This document shows positions 8,020-15,307 of a stretch of 18,390 nt of DNA, piece after piece. Positions within the stretch are counted from its first letter, which is position 1, and each line of letters begins with the position of its first letter. This DNA comes from Gammaproteobacteria bacterium RBG_16_57_12 (GTDB taxonomy: Bacteria > Pseudomonadota > Gammaproteobacteria > RBG-16-57-12), in the NCBI GenBank assembly GCA_001801365.1, contig MGXL01000096.1:1-18390 (forward strand), written 5' to 3'. Position numbers and translations under genes: made by a program. The notes beneath the pieces were generated by a model. It was not told the origin of the DNA. It saw nothing but the letters and a program-made list of their open reading frames with translations, and searched no databases.

Positions 8020-9966
8020 ATGTCCACTTCTGGCGATGTATACGGTATCGGTACCAGCGGCTTACTGGCGTTTCAGCGCGCGCTATCGGTCACATCGCAC
8101 AATATCGCCAACGTCAATACCGAGGGCTATAGCCGGCAAATCGCGGAAATCACCACCCGGGAGCCGATTAACGTGGGCGGGCGGCAGGTGGGCACCGGCG
8201 TCAATATCAATTCGGTGCGCCGGATGTTCGACGAGCTGGTCAACCGGCAGGTGACGAACTACACCAGCAACAGCAGTCTCTATGAGACTTACCATACGCT
8301 GGCTTCCCAGGTGGATGAATTGCTGGCCAATGAGTCGATCGGGCTGGATGGCAGCCTGCAGCGTTTCTTTGACGCCTTACAGGTGCTGTCCACGGATCCG
8401 TCCTCGAATCCGGCCAGAGAGGGCGTACTGTCCGAGGCCCAGAGCCTGGTCGACAGATTCCATACCCTGGATGAACACCTCAACGATATCAACAACCACC
8501 TCAATAATCAGATGCGCCAATTCACCTCGGAGCTGAACACGCTGGCGGCTTCATTTGCCGACCTTAATCAGCAGATCGTTGCCAATGGCGGTAGCAAGAT
8601 GGATTTTCCGCCTAACGATTTAATGGATAAACGAAATCTGGTGCTGCAGCAAATCGCCTCGATGGTATCGGTCAGCACGGTTGAGATGGACGATGGATCG
8701 ATTAATATTTTCGTTGGCTCAGGCCAGCCGATGGTGCTGGGTAACCAGGCGTTTACCTTGCAGGCGGTCAACAGCACCACCAATTCATCACAACTGGAAT
8801 TGGCCTATAACAGCGGCAGCACGCAGGTTATAGTCACTGATCTGATCGACGGCGGCAAGCTCGGTGGTGTGCTCAGATTCCGCGATGAAGTGGTGGATCC
8901 GGTGATAGCGCAATTAGATCGCCTCGCTGCCGGGTTTGCCATGAGCTTTAATGATCAGCATCGCATCGGCATGGATCTGGAGGGCGACATCAACAACAAT
9001 TTCTTCGGCGACCTTACGGCGGGTGGCTATGTCCTGCCGGCGGCGGGGAATACCGGCACAGCCAACATCACTGTAAGTATCAGTGATTCTTCTGAATTGA
9101 CAGCAGATGATTATCAGATGAATTACAACGGCCTGAACTATACTTTGGTAAACCGCTCCGATAATTCAACTGTAGCGACATTTCCTCCCGCGGGTGCGTT
9201 TCCAACGACCTATACTGTTGCCGGGATTGGTATTGATATTACCATCAATGTCAGCAATCCAAATGCCGGAGACAGCTTTTATATCGATCCCGATCATGAT
9301 GCGGCGAAGAATATCGATACAGCCATCAATCGCCTGGCAGATATTTCAGCGGCCATACCCATCAGGGCGCAACGCTCGCTTGCCAATCTAGGCGATGCAA
9401 CCATATCGCAGGGAACAGTCGCTAACATCAATAATCCCAATTTAATGAATACGGTGACGATAACATTCAGCTCGATATCGCCCGATCTTTTTGATGTATT
9501 CGATGTGACCGCCGGTATTCCACTGGCAACCAATGTCCCATACACGAGCGGCAGCTCCATTACCTACAATGGTGTTACCATAGAAATTACCGGGGCCCCA
9601 CAGCTAAATGATGTCTTCACCATCGAGAAGAATACCTCCGGATTCGGCGATAATCGCAATGCCTTATTCCTGGCAGGATTGCAGACGACGGCGATCCTTG
9701 AAAATGGCACCGGCACCTATCAGGAACTGTATGGCAGCCTGATATCCGATGTCGGTAACAAGACCGCCCAGGCACAGACGAGTAAGATCGCCCAGGGTGC
9801 CCTGCTGGAGAATGCCCAGTCGAGATATCAATCGGTGTCGGGCGTCAATCTTGATGAAGAGGCCGCCAATATAATGAAATTCCAGCAAGCCTACCAGGCA
9901 GCCGCCCAGATCATGGTGACGGCCAACAGTATGTTCCAAAGCCTGATAGATGTATTCAGGAGGTAA
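8020..9966 (+). CDS. flgK: Flagellar hook-filament junction protein FlgK (HAP1)
   Basis: FlgK forms the first junction ring between hook and filament. GGAG at 8010-8013 supports the ATG. The N-terminus has GTSGLLAFQRALSVTSHNIA and NVNTEGYSRQ (about 31-40), the rod/hook family signature. The helical D1 region (about 80-310) includes DPSSNPAREGVLSEA and LMDKRNLVLQ. The C-terminus closes with VNLDEEAANIMKFQQAYQAA and MFQSLIDVFR. At 648 residues it is about 100 longer than the E. coli protein. The extra length lies at about 330-545, where two beta-rich segments (about 344-422 and 478-536) look like copies of one module, also seen in FlgL. AGGAGGT at its very end is the flgL ribosome site. Confidence 0.96.
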   Translation: MSTSGDVYGIGTSGLLAFQRALSVTSHNIANVNTEGYSRQIAEITTREPINVGGRQVGTGVNINSVRRMFDELVNRQVTNYTSNSSLYETYHTLASQVDELLANESIGLDGSLQRFFDALQVLSTDPSSNPAREGVLSEAQSLVDRFHTLDEHLNDINNHLNNQMRQFTSELNTLAASFADLNQQIVANGGSKMDFPPNDLMDKRNLVLQQIASMVSVSTVEMDDGSINIFVGSGQPMVLGNQAFTLQAVNSTTNSSQLELAYNSGSTQVIVTDLIDGGKLGGVLRFRDEVVDPVIAQLDRLAAGFAMSFNDQHRIGMDLEGDINNNFFGDLTAGGYVLPAAGNTGTANITVSISDSSELTADDYQMNYNGLNYTLVNRSDNSTVATFPPAGAFPTTYTVAGIGIDITINVSNPNAGDSFYIDPDHDAAKNIDTAINRLADISAAIPIRAQRSLANLGDATISQGTVANINNPNLMNTVTITFSSISPDLFDVFDVTAGIPLATNVPYTSGSSITYNGVTIEITGAPQLNDVFTIEKNTSGFGDNRNALFLAGLQTTAILENGTGTYQELYGSLISDVGNKTAQAQTSKIAQGALLENAQSRYQSVSGVNLDEEAANIMKFQQAYQAAAQIMVTANSMFQSLIDVFRR

Positions 9967-9968
9967 TC

Positions 9969-11186
9969 ATGCGCATCTCGACCAGTTTAATGCAGCAGCT
10001 TGGTATTAACGCGATTACCGAGCAGCAGGCGAAATTAAGCGAAACACAAATGCAATTGGCAACCGGCAAACGAATTCTTTCTGCCGCCGATGATCCAAGC
10101 GCCGTGTCCGTTATCACGGGTCTGAGGCAGAGTCTGGAGACCACCGAAAAATATCAAAGCAATGCCGATACAGGCATTTCTCGTCTTAATGTCGAGGAAT
10201 CCACCCTGTCTGGCACCATAGATATCCTGCAGCGCGTCCGGGTGCTTGCCTTGCAGGGCAACAACGATTCACAAACCAATGAAACCCGGCAATATATCGC
10301 CAACGAAATACGCGAGCTGTTAAGTCAGGTGGTCGGCGTCGCCAATACCAAGGATCAAAACGGCGATTATCTTTTTTCAGGCAACCAGGTCAGAACACAA
10401 CCATTCTCCCAGCTGGCGAGCGGCACCTTCATTTATCAGGGTGATGAAGGTCAGCGCCATGTGCAGATAGGCTCGGAAAGACAGATTGCCACCAGTGATC
10501 CCGGAAAAGGCATCTTCATGGAGGTGCGCAATGGCAACGGCACCTTCGTTACCCGCGCCAATTCGGCCAATACCGGCACAGGGACCATAAATGCAGGCTA
10601 TGTCAGTGGATCATTCGTGCCTGATATCAATGGTTATGAACTGACTTTCCTGCAGCCCATAGTCAACGGACCGATCACCTACGAGGTAAGAGACAATGGC
10701 GGGGCAGGCGCAATCATCGCATCGGGAAATTACAGCAGCGGGGTGAACATTTCCTTTAACGGGGCCGTGGTTGCGGTGGAAGGTGTGCCGGCGAATAACG
10801 ATAAATTCACTATCAAGATGAGCAGCAATCAGAGTGTATTTGAAACTCTTGATAATCTGGCCGCCACGCTGGAAACAAAAACAACCTCGGACGCCAGCAA
10901 GGCGCTGTTTCACAATAATATGGGCGCCGCCATCACCGATATTGACCGGGCCCTGGAAAATATCGAATCCTACCGCGCCAGGATTGGCGCTCGTCTCAAT
11001 ACCATTGACAGCCAGAAGGATGTCAATGAAACCGTCATGCTACAGATAAAGGGGTCGATCTCAAGCCTTGAGGATCTGGATTTTGCCGAGGCCGTGGGCA
11101 GGCTGAACCTTGGGCTGACGGGGCTGCAAGCCGCTCAGCAAAGCTATACCCGGATTCAGGGCCTGTCATTATTCAATTATATGTAA
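9969..11186 (+). CDS. flgL: Flagellar hook-filament junction protein FlgL (HAP3)
   Basis: FlgL forms the second junction ring, on which flagellin polymerises. The 405-residue protein has the flagellin-like N-terminal coiled coil, MRISTSLMQQLGINAITEQQ and LATGKRILSAADDPSAV (about 31-47), and a matching C-terminus ending LQAAQQSYTRIQGLSLFNYM. NGDYLFSGNQVRTQPF (about 131-146) is a typical FlgL motif. It is about 90 residues longer than the E. coli protein. The excess is a beta-rich insert at about 201-284 that resembles the FlgK insert. The ideal Shine-Dalgarno AGGAGGT (9958-9964) overlaps the flgK stop, and the genes are two bases apart. No flagellin gene follows in this window. Confidence 0.96.
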   Translation: MRISTSLMQQLGINAITEQQAKLSETQMQLATGKRILSAADDPSAVSVITGLRQSLETTEKYQSNADTGISRLNVEESTLSGTIDILQRVRVLALQGNNDSQTNETRQYIANEIRELLSQVVGVANTKDQNGDYLFSGNQVRTQPFSQLASGTFIYQGDEGQRHVQIGSERQIATSDPGKGIFMEVRNGNGTFVTRANSANTGTGTINAGYVSGSFVPDINGYELTFLQPIVNGPITYEVRDNGGAGAIIASGNYSSGVNISFNGAVVAVEGVPANNDKFTIKMSSNQSVFETLDNLAATLETKTTSDASKALFHNNMGAAITDIDRALENIESYRARIGARLNTIDSQKDVNETVMLQIKGSISSLEDLDFAEAVGRLNLGLTGLQAAQQSYTRIQGLSLFNYM

Positions 11187-11201
11187 GCCGAAATATTGCC
11201 T

Positions 11202-11242
11202 TTCACATTCATATATGTGTGAATGATCAATCGCACATGTGC
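11202..11242. repeat. Inverted repeats between flgL and mazG
   Basis: TTCACA (11202-11207) pairs with TGTGAA (11218-11223). An alternative overlapping pairing is CATTCA (11206-11211) with TGAATG (11220-11225). A perfect 10-base palindrome, GCACATGTGC, follows at 11233-11242. No T-run follows either structure, so an intrinsic terminator cannot be claimed. These could be weak attenuators or protein-binding sites in the 77-base flgL-mazG gap. Confidence 0.35.
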
Positions 11243-11263
11243 CAACTGTATATTTGAATAACG

Positions 11264-12049
11264 ATGAAAAATGATATTGACGATCTGCTGAGTATTATGG
11301 CGCGGCTGCGTGATCCTCGGAGCGGATGTCCATGGGATCTGCAGCAGGATTATGCCAGTATAGTGCCGCATACCCTGGAAGAAGCCTACGAGGTCGCGCA
11401 TGCAATAGAGCAGGGGACTAAGGAGGAGCTGCGCGATGAGCTTGGAGATCTCCTTTTCCAAATAATATTTTATTCTCAATTGGCCAAGGAAGAACAGGCA
11501 TTCGATTTTGATGATGTCGTCGCTGCCATTTGCCAAAAGATGGTCAGAAGGCATCCACATGTATTTTCCGATGAGAAATCAACCCCGTATGATGAAATAG
11601 CCTCTCGCTGGGAAGAAATCAAGGTGCAGGAAAAATCTTCTCGCAGCAGCAGATATCTGCTGGATGATATTGCGCACAACATGCCCGCATTGACCCGGAG
11701 CTTAAAACTTCAGAAACGGGCCGCACGCCACGGATTCGACTGGCCGGATATCACTCCGGTATTCGACAAGCTGCAGGAGGAAATACTCGAGGTGCGCGAA
11801 GCGCTGGAGCTGGATGGCAATCAGGAAAAAATTACGGAGGAGGTCGGTGATCTGTTGTTCTCGTGCGTAAATCTGGCCAGGCATGCCAACATCGACCCGG
11901 AGCAGGCCCTAAGGGTGGCCAATTACAAATTTCAAAAGCGCTTCAACAGAGTGGAAGAACTTGCGCGCCAGGCAGAAATGCCATTGACGAATTGTGATCT
12001 GGAACAGCTTGAACAATACTGGCAACAGGCAAAACAGGAAACATCATAG
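11264..12049 (+). CDS. mazG: Nucleoside triphosphate pyrophosphohydrolase MazG
   Basis: MazG hydrolyses NTPs and dNTPs to monophosphates and pyrophosphate, cleaning the nucleotide pool and influencing ppGpp in E. coli. The 261-residue protein (E. coli 263) keeps two tandem MazG domains. The first has CPWDLQQ at about 22-28, EE-x2-E at E39/E40/E43 and E-x2-D at E59/D62. The second has QEEILEVREAL at about 171-181 and EEVGDLLFSCVNLARH with D196. RWEEIKVQEK is the conserved linker motif. No Shine-Dalgarno is visible before ATG 11264. A TATATT at 11249-11254 would start transcription only a few bases before the ATG, so a leaderless message is possible but unproven. It converges on the minus-strand gene at 12066, with 16 bases between the stops. 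Confidence 0.95.
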   Translation: MKNDIDDLLSIMARLRDPRSGCPWDLQQDYASIVPHTLEEAYEVAHAIEQGTKEELRDELGDLLFQIIFYSQLAKEEQAFDFDDVVAAICQKMVRRHPHVFSDEKSTPYDEIASRWEEIKVQEKSSRSSRYLLDDIAHNMPALTRSLKLQKRAARHGFDWPDITPVFDKLQEEILEVREALELDGNQEKITEEVGDLLFSCVNLARHANIDPEQALRVANYKFQKRFNRVEELARQAEMPLTNCDLEQLEQYWQQAKQETS

Positions 12050-12054
12050 AGCGG

Positions 12055-12069
12055 CTAGCAGGCTGCTAG
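12055..12069. repeat. Perfect palindrome between convergent stops
   Basis: CTAGCAG-g-CTGCTAG is a perfect 7-base inverted repeat with a one-base centre. It lies between the mazG stop and the stop of the opposing gene and includes that stop codon (12066-12068). As RNA it could fold as a 5-bp stem with a 5-base loop in both directions. There is no T-tract on either side, so it is at best a weak bidirectional terminator. Confidence 0.45.
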
Positions 12070-12716
12070 ACATCAGGGTCATAGTCTCTGCTGATCATAA
12101 AATAGGCGGGCACCCCCCTTCTGGCAAGCTGGATGATGGAGGTGTAGGAGTAGGTTTCGCCGATATCGAGTATTTTGTCTATGTTGCTGTTTGGTGTACG
12201 CCCTATACTGGCGCTTCCCAACTGGATGCCACGCTCATCAAAAAGCAGTATATCGATTAGCGGACGCACGGCCTCCAGAGAATTGTTTTGTACAACGAGT
12301 TTGTATTCATAGAGATGATAATCGCGTTTTTTCAGTTGAGTGAATACGATATTTTTTAGATAGCCATCGTCCAGAGAAATGACTTTGTCGAACTCCAGCT
12401 TGCTGAGGTCGGGTAGCGCGCCCTCGACCATCGAGGATATCTGCTGGTTGGCCTGCGCAAGATTTGGTTTTATCTCTTCCAGTTCGCTTTTTACCCGGCT
12501 CAACTCAAGCTTGTAATCATGGTTTTCCTCGGTAAGCACGGAAATGATCCAGTTGAAATAAATGGCCATGGCGATCGTAATGATCCACGAGGTCCATACC
12601 GCCAGCCAGAGATACCTTCTGTTTATGGAGGACTGACGGGAGCGTCTGATGCGTCGCCTCACTTGGGCGGCATTCAGCTGCTCGGTATCAATTTCCAATT
12701 TTCTGACGGTAGACAT
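12066..12716 (-). CDS. Unrecognised single-pass membrane protein with coiled coil
   Basis: No family was recognised for this 216-residue protein. An Arg-rich cytoplasmic N-terminus (RRRIRRSR at about 20-27) is followed by one hydrophobic segment at about 35-61 (YLWLAVWTSWIITIAMAIYF onward). Positive charges before it predict N-in, C-out topology. Residues about 62-96 are charged and heptad-like (EENHDYKLELSRVKSELEEI), a likely short coiled coil. About 105-212 alternates like a small beta domain (YEYKLVVQNN, RPLIDILLFDERG, GETYSYTSIIQL), loosely resembling FxLYD or Ig-type extracytoplasmic domains. ATG 12716 is the only reasonable start, yet no Shine-Dalgarno precedes it. It is a real gene judging by length, composition and convergent packing with mazG. 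The function is unknown; an envelope-associated role is inference only. Confidence 0.75.
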   Translation of the reverse strand: MSTVRKLEIDTEQLNAAQVRRRIRRSRQSSINRRYLWLAVWTSWIITIAMAIYFNWIISVLTEENHDYKLELSRVKSELEEIKPNLAQANQQISSMVEGALPDLSKLEFDKVISLDDGYLKNIVFTQLKKRDYHLYEYKLVVQNNSLEAVRPLIDILLFDERGIQLGSASIGRTPNSNIDKILDIGETYSYTSIIQLARRGVPAYFMISRDYDPDV

Positions 12717-12740
12717 AGCGTATTATCGGCGCATTGAAAT

Positions 12741-12831
12741 TCAAATATTATTGCATAATGCAACATACAGGCCAATGTGAAAATATTTGATTAAAAATAT
12801 AATTAAAACAAACATATAGAAAATATTTGAT
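12741..12831. promoter_or_regulatory. AT-rich repeat region upstream of the membrane protein gene
   Basis: The 13-base sequence GAAAATATTTGAT occurs at 12779-12791 and 12819-12831, exactly 40 bases apart. Its core AATATTTGA occurs a third time inverted, at 12741-12749. A palindrome TTGCAT-A-ATGCAA lies at 12751-12763. Only 5 of 50 bases in 12781-12830 are G or C. This is the upstream region of the minus-strand gene starting at 12716, so promoter and operator sites are likely. No -35/-10 pair could be fixed. Confidence 0.5.
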
Positions 12832-12882
12832 ATCAGCCAGCCCAGCGTACTCCATGGTCATGTAAAGAATTTTGACACATAG

Positions 12883-12902
12883 GCAGACCGATAATGATCT
12901 GC
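12883..12902 (-). terminator. Possible weak hairpin after the cls gene
   Basis: GCAGA (12883-12887) and TCTGC (12898-12902) form a 5-bp inverted repeat with a 10-base loop. It lies just beyond the minus-strand cls stop at 12910. The T-run expected on the minus strand is absent or poor, so intrinsic termination is doubtful. Confidence 0.25.
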
Positions 12903-12909
12903 TGCTGTT

Positions 12910-14103
12910 CTAGGGATTGCCCTGACCGATTTTCAATAACAGCCGGTCAATCTGACTCCAGAACCCTTCCAATAACCGCCAATACCAGGCACGGTTAACC
13001 CATTCCTTATATAGAATCTCGTGACTCATTAGATAGTCGTTTTCAAAGGCAGAATGTACCTGGGCGCAGAAATCAGGGCAGATGATTTCCTGGTTGGCCT
13101 CCAGATTCCAACGCAGATTCCAATGATCGAAATTGCTCGAACCTATACTGGACCAGTCGTCACATAATACCGTCTTCGCATGCATGAAGCGTGGCTGATA
13201 TTCGAAGATGCGCACGCCATTACGTAACAGATGCGCATAAAAACGACGCCCTGCCTGTCGAACCGCCGGGTGATCAGATATGGGGCCAGGCAGTAATAGC
13301 CTGACATCCACACCACGGCGTGCTGCGTGGCACAAGGTGCGGCGAATTTTCCAGGATGGTACAAAATAGGCTGTGGCCAGCCATGCCCGGTACCTGGCAG
13401 AGATAATGTGACTGAGCAGCGAATGGCGTAGGGAGTGCTGCTGATGTATTTTATTGATGGTAATACGACCTTGCGCGTGTCCTGGCGGAATAATGTCTGG
13501 AGAAGCTACGGGTAGGGAAATCGTTGAGTAGCGCTGCCAACTGTCGGCAAATAAGGCAATCCAATCGCTTACAACAGGCCCCCTGATTTCCACCATATTC
13601 TCGCGCCAGCGATTCTCGGGGTGACTCGGTGGATCAAAATCATCCGTCAACCCTGTACCACCTACAAAGGCGGTCTTGGCATCGATTATAAAAACCTTTC
13701 TATGGTCACGATGCAGTTCAAGCGCAATATTGTGCAGGAATAACCGGAATGTACTAACAAACTTATTGTGCAAGCTGAGAGGATTATAGTGCGCAATATG
13801 AATACCCGGATGTATCAGCCGGCGGCGGTCCGCCTCGGTGAGGCCCCTGCTGCCGAAGTCATCCAGGAGTACAAAAACGCGCACTCCCCGCTCAGCCGCT
13901 GCATATAACGCCGCCACAAAGCGATCGATGACATGGCCGGATCTGACCAGATATATCTCGATATGAATAGTACTGCGCGCTGTACCGATTTCGTGCAGAA
14001 TCCTGTTGAAATAATGATGCCCGTCGATGAGTAATTCAAAATGGTTACCCGGACGCCAGGGGGATTCTTCACCGGGACTGTTTAAGCTCTTCATGATGGG
14101 CAT
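12910..14103 (-). CDS. clsB: Cardiolipin synthase, ClsB-type phospholipase D family
   Basis: This enzyme is expected to condense phosphatidylglycerol with a second phospholipid to make cardiolipin at the inner membrane. The protein carries two HKD phospholipase D motifs: HRKVFIID (about 134-141) followed by TAFVGGTGL, and HAKTVLCD (about 308-315) followed by SSIGSSNFDHWNLRWNLEAN. WRPGNHFELLIDGHHYF near the N-terminus matches the ClsB start region, and no N-terminal membrane anchor precedes it. That argues for ClsB rather than ClsA. At 397 residues it is close to E. coli ClsB (413). The start is uncertain: the frame is open to a TTG at 14136, ATG 14103 is used here, and ATG 14094 is also possible. 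None has a clear Shine-Dalgarno. It is divergent from rlmM. The exact lipid substrate cannot be read from sequence. Confidence 0.88.
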   Translation of the reverse strand: MPIMKSLNSPGEESPWRPGNHFELLIDGHHYFNRILHEIGTARSTIHIEIYLVRSGHVIDRFVAALYAAAERGVRVFVLLDDFGSRGLTEADRRRLIHPGIHIAHYNPLSLHNKFVSTFRLFLHNIALELHRDHRKVFIIDAKTAFVGGTGLTDDFDPPSHPENRWRENMVEIRGPVVSDWIALFADSWQRYSTISLPVASPDIIPPGHAQGRITINKIHQQHSLRHSLLSHIISARYRAWLATAYFVPSWKIRRTLCHAARRGVDVRLLLPGPISDHPAVRQAGRRFYAHLLRNGVRIFEYQPRFMHAKTVLCDDWSSIGSSNFDHWNLRWNLEANQEIICPDFCAQVHSAFENDYLMSHEILYKEWVNRAWYWRLLEGFWSQIDRLLLKIGQGNP

Positions 14104-14141
14104 ACAGATATGATCAGTAACCAGTGAGATATCCAAAAGTC

Positions 14142-14154
14142 TGATAATTTATCA
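14142..14154. promoter_or_regulatory. Palindrome in the divergent cls-rlmM region
   Basis: TGATAA-T-TTATCA is a perfect 6-base inverted repeat with a one-base centre, in the gap between the divergent cls and rlmM genes. It overlaps the proposed -35 element of rlmM (14151-14156), so a bound protein could affect rlmM and perhaps cls. The binding protein is unknown. Confidence 0.35.
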
Positions 14155-14180
14155 CACTAATCACGACATAAATGTATAAT
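14151..14180 (+). promoter_or_regulatory. Sigma-70 type promoter candidate for rlmM
   Basis: A perfect -10 hexamer, TATAAT, lies at 14175-14180. An ATCACA at 14151-14156 matches 4 of 6 bases of the -35 consensus with an 18-base spacer. The predicted start near 14187 gives a leader of about 40 bases before the rlmM ATG at 14228. Confidence 0.5.
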
Positions 14181-14227
14181 TCAGCTCCTTTCCCAGCTGT
14201 AATGGTAAATAGTGAGCGGTTGCCCAG

Positions 14228-15307
14228 ATGTCAGGACTATTTTTATATTGCCGGCCTGGTTTCGAGCCGGAATGCGCCGCGGAAATACAGGAAAAATCCT
14301 CACAGGCGGGCCTGGTGGGATATATCAAGGCCAAGGCGGATTCAGGATATGTTGTTTTTGTAACCACTACACCTGAAGAAGCGGCGCAGCTACATCAGCT
14401 TCTTTCTTTCAGCGAGCTGATCTTTGCACGGCAATGGTTTGTGATATTGGCCATGCGCAATGACCTTCCGGTTGATGACCGGATATCCGGCCTGCTCGAT
14501 GCCATGCAGGCGCTTCCGGAGCCGGCGGGCCTTCTATATCTTGAGACGCCTGACACCAATGCCGGCAAGGAGCTTTCAGTACTTTGTCGTCGCCTGGAAC
14601 AACCGCTGCGCAAGGCACTGGTGGATTCAGGACGGCTGACGGAGCCGGCAGATGCAGGCTTATGTATCCACATATGTTTTTTAAGCACCCATGCGGCTTA
14701 TATCGGTTATGCATCGAGCCAGAATAGCGCAGTGTGGCCCATGGGCATACCGCGCTTGAAATTCCCCGGCCAGGCGCCCAGCCGCTCGACGCTCAAGCTG
14801 GAGGAGGCCCTACTATATTTTCTTTCCGACCGGCAGCGGGAAAAGATGTTGCAAAGCGGCATGACGGCCGTGGACCTCGGTGCCTCACCCGGCGGTTGGA
14901 CCTGGCAACTGGTGCGCAGAAATATTCGTGTCATTGCGGTTGATAATGGCGCCATGGCGGAATCGGTCATGGCAACCGGTCTGGTTGAACATCGGCGGGT
15001 TGATGGATTCAAATTCCGGCCAGAACACAAGGTCGATTGGCTGGTATGCGATGTTGTCGAGCAGCCGATTCGTATCGCCGAGCTGATGGCCAGCTGGCTA
15101 GTATCGGACTGGTGCAATCATGCGATATTCAACCTGAAACTGCCGATGAAAAAGCGCTATCCCGAGGTGAAGCGCTGTCTGGCGCTCATCGAGCAGAAGC
15201 TGTCAGAGGCGGGAATCGATTACATCCTGCGCGCCAGACAGCTTTATCATGATCGCGAGGAAGTGACTGTGTTTATCACTCGCCAGGTGTATCAGCGAAA
15301 CAGATGA
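14228..15307 (+). CDS. rlmM: 23S rRNA (cytidine-2498-2'-O)-methyltransferase RlmM
   Basis: RlmM (YgdE) methylates the 2'-OH of C2498 in 23S rRNA using SAM. The 359-residue protein is near the E. coli length (366). The N-terminus (LFLYCRPGFEPECAAEI) begins the THUMP-containing half. The Rossmann methyltransferase domain carries the SAM motif AVDLGASPGGWTWQLV at about 214-229. The K-D-K-E catalytic tetrad appears as K190 in SRSTLKLEEAL, D275 in DWLVCDVVEQP, K304 in FNLKLPMKKRY, and E344/E345 in HDREEVTVF. These motifs separate it from RlmE. The ribosome site is weak (AGCGG about eight bases upstream). Its last 16 bases overlap the end of the convergent ackA gene. Confidence 0.95.
   Translation: MSGLFLYCRPGFEPECAAEIQEKSSQAGLVGYIKAKADSGYVVFVTTTPEEAAQLHQLLSFSELIFARQWFVILAMRNDLPVDDRISGLLDAMQALPEPAGLLYLETPDTNAGKELSVLCRRLEQPLRKALVDSGRLTEPADAGLCIHICFLSTHAAYIGYASSQNSAVWPMGIPRLKFPGQAPSRSTLKLEEALLYFLSDRQREKMLQSGMTAVDLGASPGGWTWQLVRRNIRVIAVDNGAMAESVMATGLVEHRRVDGFKFRPEHKVDWLVCDVVEQPIRIAELMASWLVSDWCNHAIFNLKLPMKKRYPEVKRCLALIEQKLSEAGIDYILRARQLYHDREEVTVFITRQVYQRNR

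Noticed and set aside
12872..12895. TTGACA (12872-12877) with GATAAT (12890-12895) as a plus-strand promoter
   Set aside because: The spacer is only 12 bases, too short for sigma-70, and it would transcribe antisense into cls with no gene to serve.
14707..15117. A 136-codon minus-strand frame inside rlmM
   Set aside because: It is antisense to the RlmM catalytic domain, with Ser/Arg-rich low-information sequence and no ribosome site.
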